Source: Xanthostigma xanthostigma
Taxonomy: Eukaryota > Arthropoda > Insecta > Raphidioptera > Raphidiidae
DNA length: 64,000 bases
NCBI GenBank assembly: GCA_963575645.1
Contig: OY754465.1
Span: 32,313,501-32,377,500 of the forward strand
Reading direction: 5' to 3'
The notes beneath the pieces were generated by a model. The model was not told the origin of the DNA. It saw only the letters and a program-made list of their open reading frames with translations, and did not search any database. Within the stretch, counting starts at the first letter, position 1. Each line of letters starts with the position of its first letter. A program made the position numbers and the translations under genes. Shown here in pieces: positions 43,856-54,551 of the stretch.

Positions 43856-45047
43856 TTATGCAGTTTTCTCTAATCCTGAATTCATGGACCGGTTTTTTAA
43901 ATAGACAGCTGTGTTGGCAGCTTCTGCCCAAAACCGCTTTTCCAATTCAGCTTCGAAAAGTAAGCACCTCGCTTTCTCCACTATACTTCGATTTGACCTT
44001 TCACAGAGCCCATTCTGTTCAGGGGTATACGGGTTAGTCTTTTGATGTATGATGCCCTCTCTCTTCAAGAAATTTTCGAAATCATTGCTGCAGTATTCAC
44101 AGTCATTGTCAGTTCGCAAAATCTTGATTTTTTTGTTCTGATGATTTTCTACCATTGATTTAAATTCTCTGAAGTAACTTAACGCCTCACTCTTCAACTT
44201 TAAAAAGTAGATAAAGGTTATTCTGCTAGTCATCAATAAAGAGTAAAAAATATCTCGCACCACCAATAGACTTGTTCTCCATGGGTCCGCACATGTCTGA
44301 ATGTACAATCTGAAGTGTTTCTGTAGCTCGAGTACCCGTTGAGAAGGGTAACCTTGACTGCTTTCCTTCACAACATGTCTCACAACTTGATTTATCAATG
44401 TTAAATACGCCTGGATAGTCTAACCCATCTACTAGCTTCATTTTATTCATGTCATTGCTGTTTATGTGTCCTAGCCTTCTGTGCCATAATTCTCCATCAA
44501 CCTTCGATGAAGCCAGTAAACAGTTTTCTGTTTGCAAATTCAGCTTGTAAACACCGTCAACTAAATCAGCTTCAGCAACCAAATCGCCTTTCTTGTTTCG
44601 TATAAGACAACGGTTGAGCTCGAAATTAACACTGTTCTCATTTCTGATCAATTCGCTGACAGACAACAAATTGAGACTTGGTACGCATAAAACATTCTTC
44701 ACAGTAATCTTATAATTGTGACTCGTTATTACCTCTGCGTCGCCTGAACACAAAACAGGAACTTTTGTTTCGTTCGCCACTATAATCTCTGGCAAGCTCG
44801 AAGAATACACGACATTTTTCAGCCAATCTTTGTTCGCCGTCATATGCATGCTGGCGCCGGAATCAATATACCAGTCACTCTTGTTGAATTTTCCACTAAG
44901 AAAACCAACGCTAAATGCATTAGTCTGTTTCTTCTGTTCTGATTTTTCACTCCAAAGAGGACATTGATTACGATAATGGCCTGGATTTTTGCATTTATAA
45001 CAGGTTATAGTTTTTCCACTTTTTGCATTGTGGTTTGATGCAGTCAT
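43856..45047 (-). pseudogene. Copia zinc knuckle, protease and integrase core
   Basis: Two overlapping minus-strand frames (44226-45047 and 43856-44398). In order: CCHC knuckle CYKCKNPGHYRNQC; protease active site WYIDSGASMHM; GAG-pre-integrase WHRRLGHINSNDMNKM with CETCCEGKQ; then the integrase core with Asp in VHSDMCGPM, Asp in ILRTDNDCEY and Glu in YTPEQNGLCERSNRS, all three catalytic residues present. A frameshift near 44230 falls just after FLLFIDD. The knuckle binds RNA, the protease cleaves the polyprotein and the integrase inserts the cDNA. Confidence 0.88.
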
Positions 45048-45108
45048 TGATTCATTCTGTTTACTAATTGAAGAAAATTGAAGAAAAACACAAGTAAGTC
45101 GTACAACA

Positions 45109-45719
45109 CTAAGTGTTGTACGACTTACTTGTGTTTTTCTTCTGCCAACTTTTCACTGCTAATGCAGAATTACATTCTGATTCACCAACGTCCATGTCAA
45201 GTAATTTTGTTTTGATCACATCGGCTGTTATCTGAATGCCTGAGTGCCCGATAGCCATTATCATTGGTGAAAAACGTTCTGGTAAACCGGCTAGTAACAA
45301 TGAACCAATCCATTCGTCGTTAATTTTGAAACCTGTGTCACTCAATCGCTGCGAAGTATCCACAATCTGTGTCAGATAACTCGTCACATTTTCACAATTT
45401 TCTAATCTAATTGAAATTAAATGACGAAGTAAAGTAATTCTTCGTAAGAAACCTGAATCGTCGAATAACGTTTTCAATTTTTCCCATAATTGCTTCGATG
45501 TTTTTGACTCCTTTATGTGAACATACAATGCTGGATCGATTGTCAAAACTATTTAGCTTTTGCCTTGACGTCTAATGCTGCTGCTGCTTCAGTACCCTCA
45601 ACTTTTAAGTACTTTTCCATGCCTTATAACACGAGCAAATTCTCAGCTGCAAACGCCCAATCTTCATAGTTTTCATGACCTTTGAGTTTCGGCACGTTAA
45701 CCACAAAATTTGAACTCAT
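45109..45719 (-). pseudogene. Copia gag (UBN2-type)
   Basis: Likely start at the ATG at 45719 (MSSNFVVNVPKLKGHENYED, with the typical W at the first helix). Stops occur near 45625 and 45550. After a frameshift at about 45546, PALYVHIKESKTSKQLWEKL and TLLRHLISIRLENCENVTSY match the UBN2 gag-polypeptide pattern, ending at 45109. It forms the particle in active relatives. A short inverted stretch at 45080-45130 (ACACAAGTAAGTCGTACAAC) may be a small foldback at the gag/knuckle boundary. Confidence 0.8.
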
Positions 45720-45758
45720 CTTTTTACTATTTTCAACACAAAAAACACTTTTTTATCT

Positions 45759-45774
45759 GTCTGGGCCAATAACC
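45759..45774 (-). other. Copia primer-binding site
   Basis: GGTTATTGGCCCAGAC on the minus strand directly follows the 5' LTR. It resembles the Drosophila copia site, which pairs with an internal part of initiator tRNA-Met. Confidence 0.7.
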
Positions 45775-45910
45775 TATTGAAACACGTCGCTATGCAGAAT
45801 AACAAGTGAAGTTTTTATTTCAATACAGCTTACTTTCATACAAGTTGCACTAGTACATATAGTGACACAGAGATGTCACCGTTAACTTATTTTGATATCA
45901 ATTACCAACA
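45775..45910 (-). repeat. Copia 5' LTR
   Basis: Matches 42579-42714. Followed on the plus strand by the GAAAG duplication. Confidence 0.9.
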
Positions 45911-47075
45911 GAAAGGTTAATGAAATCATTATTGGTAGAATTCAAAAGATTTCGTTCAAAAAATTCCGCAGGAAGTCTCAGAGAACATCCGTATAGCATC
46001 TCAGCTGGACTAACGTGAATTTCTTTCTTTATGGAAGAACAAAATATAGAGAGCATAGTCCATGGCAACACATCAATCCAATTTTGATGATCAGAACATT
46101 TCAAAGGTTCTTTTAAACGTCTATGAAATCGTTCTACTAAATCATTAGCTTGAGGATGATATGCTGTTGTCATTATATGTTCAGTACCAATTTCTTTAAG
46201 AAAATGTTTCCACATAATTGACTGAAATTGCAGTCCTCGATCAGTAGTAATTTTTCCTGGACAACCAAAACGGGAAATCCAGTCAGAAATAAAAACTTTA
46301 ATTATAGTTTCAGTTTGTATGTTTTTTAATGGTAAAGCTTCTGGCCAACGTGAAAAGCGATCAACAATGGTCAGAAGATACTTTAATCCATTACATAAAC
46401 GTAGAGACACAATATCCAAATGTATATGATCAAATCTGTTATCAGGTTCCTTAATAGGAAAAAATGGCAATTTCACATGCTTAGTTATCTTACTTTGTTG
46501 GCAATTTAAACAATGCCGTGTCCATTCTCTCACCTCTTTATTCATACCTGGCCAAAAAAAACTGCTAACCAATTGGTTTTGCGTCGAACGAATACCAGGA
46601 TGACCGAGATTATGAACAAAATCAAAAATACTTCGTCGAAAATTATCTGGTATATAAGGTCGAGGTTTCTTTGTTGAAAACTCACACCAAATCATTTTTC
46701 CATTACTTAATTGAAATTGTTTAAAATTGAATCTTGGTTTCGATAACAATTTTAAAAGTTCTTGATTGTTATTTTGTGCAGAAGAAATGTCATTAAAGTT
46801 TATTGAAATGCCATCAGGGCAAAAAACTTGATTAATATGTTTAGAAATATTATTTATTCTTGAAAGTACAACAGCAGGGATGTTTTCTTTGCCTTTAATA
46901 TGACACATCAGACGTAAATAAATTGTTGTATAAATAAGAGCTGTCTAAGTTCTTTGGGTAAATAATTGTCTGACTTAGATTTCAACGCCAAAGTAATTGG
47001 ACGATGATCAGTAAAAACTGTGAAATGACGACCTTCAATATAATGTCTGAACTTCTTATAGTCTAAGAGACGGCT
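45911..47075 (-). pseudogene. Gypsy RNase H end and integrase core
   Basis: The open frame 45911-46908 covers CHIKGKENIPAVVLSRI (RNase H end); the zinc-binding HH-CC region (FVHNLGHPGIRSTQNQL, HCLNCQQSK); and the integrase core with Asp in HLDIVSLRL, Asp in KITTDRGLQFQS and Glu in TAYHPQANDLVERFHRRL. Upstream, in another frame, FRHYIEGRHFTVFTDHRPIT (about 47067-46990) is the RNase H domain; a frameshift lies near 46915. The frame continues in phase into 42336-42578 across the copia element. The usual G of HPQANG is D here. Confidence 0.88.
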
Positions 47076-47399
47076 GCAGCAAATGTGTCGTCATAAGGTG
47101 GACAAACTAAAAAATGAGAGATGATAGTTAAGACCATAATTAGAAAGATCGCTAAGGTTGCCTGCGAAGATCCTGCCGAAACAATGTTTTTTTTAATTTG
47201 TTTATCAGTTAATAGACCAGTGAAGTTAGCTTTTGACAAGGACAAAATTAATAACAGAAAACGAATGATCAGGAATGGAAGAAACTGCCGTCAGAAATAC
47301 AGAAACCAAAAATTCAAATGCGTAAAAGGCCGGAGGGCTGTGGGGGGTGCATTTTAGGAGTCAAACGCGGTTTTTCGTTATTTCCGGCGAAAGTTGACC
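47076..47399. other. Unidentified filler inside deleted gypsy
   Basis: It sits between the truncated RNase H and the foldback at 47400. The frames on both strands (for example 47063-47245 minus) show no domain I can name. Confidence 0.4.
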
Positions 47400-47678
47400 T
47401 ACAATCGAAAAATGTTGTATGGCAATGTTGTAGGTATTAAAAGGATCTACAACTTTTATGAATATAACTTTTTCACATAACCTTAAAGATTCAAAGAAAT
47501 ATTGAAAAAACCGTGTTTTTTGTTTTTAATTCTTTTCTCCTGCAAATTACAGCTTATATAGGACATAGTAAAGGTAAGCCTCCTGAAAATTTCATGAAAA
47601 AAATCATTTTTGCAGGAGAAAAACACGTTTTTTTCAATATTTCTTTGAATCTTTAAGGTTATGTGAAAAAGTTATATT
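47400..47678. repeat. Foldback adjoining truncated gypsy 5' LTR
   Basis: ATAACTTTTTCACATAACC, then TTAAAGATTCAAAGAAATATTG pairs with its complement at 47615-47678, around a TTTCTCCTGCAAATTACAG / TTTGCAGGAGAAAA inner stem. Its right edge coincides with the breakpoint of the LTR, so it may have caused or filled the deletion. Confidence 0.7.
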
Positions 47679-47860
47679 ACGCTTAGTCTTGAATTATAAA
47701 AAATTAGTGATTAATTGTCTTCTCAAGATATGATTAATTAAATTGATTTTTTCCCAATTGATAACAACATTCATTTTTCCTGCGTAGCTAAGGAAAACTA
47801 ATTTTGACAACATTACAAAAATGAGAGAGAGAGAGAGTTAATGTAACAAAAACTGCTACA
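47679..47860 (-). repeat. Gypsy 5' LTR, truncated
   Basis: Matches 42006-42183. The U5 end is lost at 47679. Followed by the TTAT duplication. Confidence 0.85.
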
Positions 47861-48019
47861 TTATATTAGAAACGAATTCCAGCGAGCTTTAATCAAATCC
47901 CTTAGTATAGGTGTTGTTTAAAAATGACTTAGGTAAAATTAAAATTAATAAACATTCTTCTAACTCCTAAATGGAGCATAAAATCCTCTATGAAAATTTG
48001 GAATCTGATCCTATCTTTA

Positions 48020-49330
48020 GCCATATTTTGACTTGCAGTCAGGTAGTTCCTTGTTCCATAACTTCTTCTCGAACAGTTTCTTTCCAGGATATTTTTGGTC
48101 TTCCTGTTTTACGATATTCCTGTGCGTTCCAATCCCAGGCTCTATTGTAAGACCGTCTGTCTTTCGTATCTGACCCCATTTTGTATATTTTATAGTTATT
48201 CAGATTTCCGCAAGACATGCACGTTTTAAAAGTTTGCTGTTCGAGACGTCGTGCTTGTACCATTTCACTTTGAGGATTGTTCTGAGATATTTGTTTACAG
48301 AAGAACCGATTTAATATTTGAGTTAAAAATACCAAACTTTGTTCTTTCAAAAATCATGTTTGAATACCAAATACGATTTAAACCACCGAACGCTGGGATA
48401 CTATTATGATTCTGCTGTCTTTATCCGCTTCTGCATCTCCAACATTGCTAGGTATATCGCTTATTACTCTGTTGTCGACTCGCCTTATCAATTTTTGCAG
48501 CGCTGTTTTATTTATATTGAGACTTCTGCCTGTTCCACGAGGAAATCTAATTTTGTTTGCATATTCACGGTATTATTTGCGAAAAGGCAAACATCATCTG
48601 CATAGTCTAGATCTTCTAGCCCTTTAAGTTTTATTTGATGTCCACTTAATTCCTCTTAGTGTATTAACAACTTTTTCCATTATATAATTAGAACATAGTA
48701 GAATAGAATAAAACTTTTTTCAATTACCAACGTAAATAGCAATTGGTGAAGGTATGCAGTCATCTTTTACGACAGAATTGGTGCCAAAATGTTCTAATAA
48801 TTTCTCTTTATGAGCTACTCTGCATCGACCATCCCAATATTATTTCATAATGATGTTTCAAAGTTTGATTGGTATATTTAACTTTTTCAGCGCTTTCCAC
48901 ACGAACTCCCGTTTTAAACTGTTGAACACTTTTTAAAAATATATAAATACTAAAAAAGTAAGAATGCGTACTCCGCGGCTTGCTCCAGAATAATTGTAAG
49001 TGTATTTATTTCTCGGAAGTGTCATATTACTCTTTGGACGGTTATAAATTATATATGTTAATATTTTGCTAGGAATTCCTTTGTAATTATTACAGTATGA
49101 TTTATCACCTTTATTTACGATTTAAGTATTGTACCCTCTCTCCATTCACTGGGTTATTACGTCAGTTCTCCAGATTCTGTGTAATAAATGGAATAACACT
49201 TTAACCGATCAGTCTGTATCTTCTTTCAGCACCTCCGCAGATATCTGGTATTGACTGGGGGCCTTATCATAAAACTTATCTATTCCTTCTCGTAGCTCTG
49301 ATTCTGTTGAAAGAGAAGTCATTGCATCAT
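48020..49330 (-). pseudogene. RTE-type LINE ORF2 relic
   Basis: Minus-strand translation in shifting frames gives RT landmarks in order: KAPSQYQISAEVLKED (RT1, about 49235), VKVLFHLLHRIW, NNYKGI, REFVWKALKKLNIP (about 48890), GRCRVAHKEKLLEHFGTNSV, DDCIPSP (motif B, usually GCxLSP), GIKWTSNK, LEDLDYADDVCLFANNTVNM (motif C, YADD, about 48600) and LVEQAEVSI. The C-terminal tail is AWDWNAQEYRKTGRPKISWK (about 48100). Many stops and shifts. The GRPK..W tail and LDYADD wording suit RTE/L2-related LINEs. An ancient copy on the strand opposite to LINE-1 and LINE-2. Confidence 0.75.
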
Positions 49331-49554
49331 CACTCTTTTGTATTTGAAGGTCCTTTTCTCAGTTTGAAGTTACTTATTTTCTAACTGGGTCCTCATTTAC
49401 ATTTATATTTGACCCCAAAATACTCTCTCCATTCTTTCACAGAGTCACAGATTCACAGACAAAGCGAATACATATAGGTGCTTCCAGCTAATGCTTGGAT
49501 CGCGCCTAATAACTGAAGGGTAGAAATTATGCCTATTTCCTTGCCTACGAGTCT
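49331..49554. other. Spacer with truncated R-B end
   Basis: 49441-49510 has GTCACAGATTCACAGACAAA and a GCGCCTAATA end, a short R-B terminal fragment. Confidence 0.5.
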
Positions 49555-49733
49555 TAGCAGTGTTTTGATAAGCATAAGAAAATCTTGTGTGAACTAATAA
49601 ATTTACAAGCCAAGCTTGGCAAGTTTTCAAGGGCCTCAATATTGTTCACTTCTTTAATGAAAACTTGCCATGTTTGGTCCGTAAATTTATCAGTTCACGC
49701 AAGATTTTTTGTGCTTATCAAAACACTGCTAAA
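49555..49733. repeat. Foldback, ~75-bp arms
   Basis: CAGTGTTTTGATAAGCA and TGCTTATCAAAACACTG mark the outer ends, and GGCAAGTTTTCA and its complement the inner ends. Downstream, 49797-49850 resembles the end of the 17387-19478 pair, so these may be relatives. Confidence 0.7.
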
Positions 49734-49888
49734 AACGTGGAAACAAGAAACTTTACAATTTCAGCAATTCAATTAATTTTTTTAGATAACAAAATATAGT
49801 TTTGACGAGAACTTGGCCCCTTTTTCACATTTATATTTTTGGTGGAATAATAATATTATATACGCGCCATTAAGAATAGACACATTTT

Positions 49889-51330
49889 TAGGCGCGAATA
49901 GCGTAAACTAAAGCGCCTATATGCACTCGCTTTGTCTGTACGTCTGTGAATCTGTAAATCTGTACGTCCCACTTTTTTGTGTCACACGTACAGCCCAAAC
50001 GCCTTAATCGCTAAAGCACCTATATTATGTACTCGCTTAATCAATATGTCACGCTTTTGTTTGATCGATTCGTCGGTAACTTACGTATCCTTATGTCGCC
50101 CGATTTTTGAATTTTCGCCCCAGAGGGGAGAAATTTAGAAAAAACGAAGTTTTTCGCTTATAACTCGCTCAATTTAAATCAGATCGGTTCGAAACCTGTC
50201 TTAAACGAAAGAGGAGAAAATTTTACATAAATTTCGTATAAAAGAATTTGCCCAATCAGTTTTTTTGTACAAATTTATATAGAAATAAATTCAATTTGAT
50301 ATAACCGATGGCAAACATCTTTCGGTTATCTCTCTCTGTTGCACGGTTTAACATGGCAATTTAAAGATTGCGTATGTTCTGTCTTAAAATAAAATTGTTC
50401 GATAATTTTATTTATTGAAATAATAAAATAAAAAGATTGCATTTGTTCAAAAACGAATACCATATGAAATATTTGTGAAATGCAACACCTTCTGAGTTAA
50501 CAATTTGAATACTAATTATTAGACATAATACTTTGACAGAATATGCAAACGTCATTTTTGACATTTCTTACCATTTCGACACCACGGATAAGCGGATTGA
50601 AACCAAATTTTGGGTGGATGTTTGATATGCAAATATGAAGTGGCCTATTGTTTTTGGGGAACATCGACGCTTGCGCCAAAGAGATATAGGCTATGAAGTT
50701 GTTTCTTATTTAATAATAGTTTACATTTCAAAACGGTTTATTATTATATCTATTTTTACACGAAAGTGTGTAAATCGGCGCATGCGAAAAAGAGATATTA
50801 TATAATAATATGACGTTTTTTATATAATAATGATATACTTTTTATAATGGTTTATTATTTTATTTTACAAGAAATTGTTGTAATTTTTTTTCTTTTCGGA
50901 AAATCGGCGCTTGCTCAAAAGAAATATATGCTATGACGTTTTTTTATATAATAATAATATACTTTTCATAACGTTTTAATATTTTAATTTACAAAAAAGT
51001 TTTTTAAACAGTTTTTTTTGGCGAAAGCCGGCGCATGGGCAGGAGATATATATAATAATATCGTTTATAATATAATAATGGTACTTTTTAATACGGCTTA
51101 TTATTCCATCTGCTTTACAAGAAAGTTTTGTAATTTATTTTAGGGGAAAATCGGCGCATGCGCAAAAGAGATATAGACTATGACGTCGCTTTTTATATAT
51201 TAATGGTATAATTTTCAAAGCGGTTTATTATTCTATTTGACAAGTTTTGTAAAAACATTTTTTGGAGAAAATCGGCGCATGCGGAGAAGAGATAATAGGT
51301 ACCTACTCTTTAATGTTGTTTTTTATATAA
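49889..51330 (-). repeat. R-B family, longest copy, minus strand
   Basis: Begins TAGGCGCGAATAGCGTAA and runs through all R-B landmarks (complements of TTTCGTTTAAGACAGG, AACTCAGAAGGCGTTGC and CATCCTCCC) into about five sub-repeats of 105-125 bp with CGCATGCGCAAAAGAGATAT words (50700-51300). About 1.4 kb with no coding frame. It is the best template for defining the family. Confidence 0.8.
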
Positions 51331-51352
51331 TTGAAAAAAAAAACTTCGGAGA

Positions 51353-51385
51353 AAAATCGGTAAGATTTCGTCTTACCGATTTTTC
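51353..51385. repeat. Perfect hairpin, 14-bp stem
   Basis: AAAAATCGGTAAGA, loop TTTCG, then TCTTACCGATTTTT. It stands at the junction of R-B and the SINE. A terminator role is not implied. Confidence 0.75.
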
Positions 51386-51437
51386 GTATCACCCATATAG
51401 TACTTCTATACGACAATAATAGCGATATACTGTGGCC

Positions 51438-51575
51438 GTCCCCGGTGGCCGAGCGGTTAAGACGTAAGGCTGGTAATAACAGGGTCTCGGGTTCGATTCC
51501 CGCCAACATCATTGGAAATTTTTTTTTCTACTCCATTTTATTTCCACTTGATATTTATATAATATTATATATAAA
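51438..51575 (+). mobile_element. tRNA-derived SINE, copy 2
   Basis: The head has a good A box (GGTGGCCGAGCGG, 51444-51456) of tRNA-Ser/Leu type and a good B box (GGGTTCGATTCCC, 51489-51501). A T-run follows, then the shared tail ATTTTATTTCCACTTGATA. It is transcribed by Pol III in active relatives. Confidence 0.7.
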
Positions 51576-51886
51576 ACTTGGAAACTGGCCTCATATACAC
51601 GGCGTTATATGGGAGAGAGGCAAAATAAATGTATAAGAATCTGTTAGAGATTCGTCGGCATTTAGCACAGAAGAGAATCTCCGATTATGATATACATTTC
51701 ATAACGGTTTATTAGTCTGTATATTTTTACAAGATAGTTATGAAAAAAATGTGTTTTTCTAAATTTGTAGTTTCAGAAATATTTTGAAAATAAAAACAAA
51801 CCTATTTTTCTTTTGTTCTGTAGATGTTAGTTAGGCATTTGACAAGCATACTTTGTTTAATTCTAACATGACTTGATAAACATATG
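51576..51886. other. AT-rich spacer
   Basis: No feature recognised. Confidence 0.4.
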
Positions 51887-52430
51887 CATGGTGTATCACA
51901 GAAAACCTTACATAGGGAAACCTCCATTGTGCAAATTAGTTATGATCAACGATTACTTTAGCCACATAATATGAGCATGGGTACCATGGTAACACTGACT
52001 AACCATTATTTAATAACAATAATTGCTAATAATGAATAATTAGAAAAATCAGTTAAAATAGATTCTTCAGTATTAAATGAATTTTGTTTTATTAATGAAA
52101 CAAGTTTTTATTTAGAAAATATTAATAATTAAACCAAACAGTCAAAAAAAAATAAAGCAAATGTTCAAATAAACCTCCATTTTGAATTAAGCAGTGGCAT
52201 AATCGGTTATAAAAACTTTCTCTCACTTTGTCTAACATTACAGGAGTCATATTGAAACATCCTTCGGCGATTTTGTCTTTAAGTTCATCCAGATTGTGCC
52301 ACCATCCCGAATAGATTTCATTATGTAAACCATGGTAACGACCTCTGAATAGAGGGCAAAGCAATCTCTGATCTTAACTAATTTGGACTGTGTACTTTTC
52401 CCTATGTACGGTTTCCTGTGACACACCCTG
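51887..52430 (-). mobile_element. Degraded mariner-type element with CAGGGTGT end
   Basis: The right end complement CAGGGTGTGTCACAGGAAAC pairs with the left end CATGGTGTATCACAGAAAAC. TA follows at 52431-52432; the left flank is mutated. About 544 bp remain of an expected ~1.4 kb, with only the transposase C-terminus left. Confidence 0.75.
52122..52364 (-). pseudogene. Mariner-type transposase C-terminal remnant
   Basis: The frame contains WWHNLDELKDKIAEGC, then NMTPVMLDKVRESFYNRL, then CLIQNGGLFEHLLY, the alpha-helical C-terminus typical of DUF4817-associated transposases in insects (the pattern LxxRxxxCxxxNGxxFEHLL). The catalytic domain is deleted. Confidence 0.75.
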
Positions 52431-52444
52431 TATAGAATACCATG

Positions 52445-52590
52445 AAAACGAATAGTAAATATCATAATGTTTAGTAGTAACCGTTACCCGCGTTACCGCA
52501 CGCGTTAACAGAAAATTTATTTTCTTTGTTATTATATGTCAAATGTCAATATTATAATTTATTAGTTGGAAAGGCCCCGTCGTCTAATTT
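52445..52590 (+). repeat. R-C module, diverged copy
   Basis: AATATCATAATGTTTAGTAG, then AACCGTTACCCGCGTTAC, similar to 39455-39560. Confidence 0.5.
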
Positions 52591-53049
52591 TCTAAAATTT
52601 TTTCGACTAGATTTGATTATTAACTAAAGCTTTAAAATTTCACACACATGTATAAGTCTGGTGACAATGCATATATCCAAAATGGCGGACGCTCCAAGAT
52701 GACGGAATACCTTTTCCTTCACAACCATCTTGAATAAAATAATCAAATTATTTTTATAAATTAATGTTGTATTAGTGAAAATTTTGAAAGACAAAAAACA
52801 CGAAAAATAAAATACTAATAAAAAGAAAGCTTTTATTGAAATGTACCAAAAAGGAAATATAATTTAGGGTCATAATTATAAAAAAGTTGGTTGTGACTAA
52901 TAAACGATCATAAAGTTTTCAGCTAACGCTTTTATAATTATGAACCTAAATTATTAAAATGAATTTTATCCTTTCTGTATTTCCGTATTTTCCACTGTTA
53001 TTTTTATCTTAGATTAAGTTAATTAAATTAGATTATTAAGCTTAAAGTT
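52591..53049. other. No gene; small foldback at 52845-52980
   Basis: AATTTAGGGTCATAATTATA and TATAATTATGAACCTAAATT pair. The rest is AT-rich. Confidence 0.5.
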
Positions 53050-53156
53050 TCGTTAAAAATATACACCGATTTTCAAACATAACGCCGGAGTATATTATGT
53101 AAAATTTCGCGCCTTGTAATTCTTGAATTACTTACGCATATACTCCCACTGGTTTA
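53050..53156 (+). repeat. Module M copy
   Basis: CGTTAAAAATATACACCGAT to ATATACTCCCACTGGTTT. The most complete copy. Confidence 0.7.
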
Positions 53157-53909
53157 AGATGTATTACTTCCAAATATATAGTTTGATTTTTTTGAGTTCC
53201 AGTATCGAACTATTACTAACTTTTTAAACTTTTAAAAAAATAAAAAAAAATGATTAATGCAAGTGTCTAGAGTGCAACGCCTTAGCTTGAAAAAACTAAC
53301 AACAATTGTTCAATTTTGTATCAAAGCACGATATTTGGAATGATGAATGGGTATATTCGAAATGTCATTTTACGATATTGGGTCACTACAAAATTTCCTC
53401 AGAGTCCCTTATAATTTAAGATACATACTTTCATAGAACACAAAATATTTCATTGAAAAACATTATCAAAATCAATTTTGGAGCAATACAAAACAAAAAC
53501 AAAATTGAACATCTAATTGAAAAGAAAAACATACTCGTAGTTTCATTTTATGAACAGCGCTGTTAGAGAATTATCATTATTATACGTGTCCGACACGCAC
53601 TTGACCGGTTTCTTGTATCATGGTTAGTCGAAATCTAAAGGGCGGAAATCGACATCACTAGAAATCACAACAGTTGAGATATATTGTGTGTGTGTGTGCT
53701 CTTTACTTCGTATTCGGAATTTCCAATTGACGAGGAAGTCGATGTAAAGGAGTGGGCTCTTATATTTGTGTGTTATTCACAAAGCATTCCTACAATATCA
53801 CCAAGTGAGCAACAATACAGCTCTGCTATGGCAGCTTCCCGTGCTAACTTGTCGTTGGTTATGTATTATAGTTTCCAAAAAACCTAATAAGCATATCTTA
53901 TATCAACGC
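53157..53909. other. No feature recognised; short (GT)n at 53682
   Basis: No domain in the short frame at 53684. Confidence 0.4.
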
Positions 53910-54057
53910 AGTGAAAAGTAAAAAATACATTTATTTCTCTTCTATAAAGTTTGGAAGGGTGGGGGACTCACTTTACCTATATTTAATTTAAATCATGGAG
54001 TGTCCCACCCTTCAAACGTTATAGAAAACTGAGACATTTATTTTCAACTTTTAAGTG
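53910..54057. repeat. Foldback, ~58-bp arms
   Basis: AAGTTTGGAAGGGTGGG and CCCACCCTTCAAACGTT pair, extended by AAATACATTTATTTCTC and its partner. Confidence 0.65.
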
Positions 54058-54111
54058 AGTTGTTTATTTGATTTTTTTTCTCACCATCGATACTGTCACT
54101 CCCACCACTTC

Positions 54112-54178
54112 TTTTTTAGGGTTCCGTACCCGAAAGGTGCCCAACGGGACCCTATTACTAATGGACTAAAAGCTGGCT
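54112..54178 (-). repeat. RTE-type retroposon 3' end
   Basis: TTAGGGTTCCGTACCCGAAA and GGGACCCTATTACTAATGG are the reverse of the end at 35645-35808. Confidence 0.65.
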
Positions 54179-54493
54179 ACGGAGAAAATGGGTGACTCGG
54201 TGCAGAGCTGAAAATTTGCAGAATAATAGGAGATAGTATAAGTAAGTAGGGAAAAAATTGCCAGAAGGCTAGGCGGAAGATAAAGAGCCGCCAGAAGGCG
54301 CTAATGTTGCGAAAAATCAGTGCACTTCTGGCAATTTCTATACTTATTCTGTAATTCAAAACTAGATTATATATTATATATATTATACATTATATAGTTA
54401 TAAGGGCATACTGAAAATTCAAACATGATATAATAATTACATTCGACAAATATTCAAAAAAATTATTAATGACATTTTTATAGAAATAAAATT
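54179..54493. other. Spacer with a weak stem
   Basis: AATTGCCAGAAGG (54250) pairs with CTTCTGGCAATTT (54326). Otherwise AT-rich. Confidence 0.4.
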
Positions 54494-54551
54494 AAATAAA
54501 TTAATAAAATTACGTCGTTATAACAACGTAATTTTATTAATTTATTTAATT
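54494..54551. repeat. 58-bp near-perfect palindrome at LINE-2 5' edge
   Basis: AATAAATTAATAAAATTACG and CGTAATTTTATTAATTTATT pair around GTTATAAC. LINE-2 coding homology starts immediately after it. Confidence 0.75.

Larger units (their letters stand above)
42579..45910 (-). mobile_element. Ty1/copia retrotransposon, RT-deleted, 3332 bp
   Basis: Two 136-bp direct LTRs (42579-42714 and 45775-45910) differ at only about two positions. GAAAG flanks the element exactly (42574-42578 and 45911-45915). The primer-binding site (minus strand GGTTATTGGCCCAG, 45761-45774) follows the 5' LTR and resembles that of Drosophila copia. Gag, CCHC knuckle, protease and integrase are recognisable. Most of the RT is deleted, including the catalytic motif, leaving the RT start fused near the RNase H tail. 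It is younger than the gypsy element it sits in. Confidence 0.92.
41966..47860 (-). mobile_element. Ty3/gypsy retrotransposon, internally deleted, with copia inside
   Basis: The LTRs are at 41966-42183 and 47679-47860 (the latter lacking its first ~40 bp), both direct and reading 5'-TGTAGC...TTACA-3' on the minus strand. TTAT flanks the element at 41962-41965 and 47861-47864. A polypurine tract (complement of CCCCCCTACG, 42191-42200) lies just inside the 3' LTR. Retained pol covers the end of RNase H and the integrase. Gag, protease, RT, the primer-binding site and the inner end of the 5' LTR are lost, replaced by 47076-47678. A copia element (42579-45910) sits inside the integrase. Confidence 0.88.
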
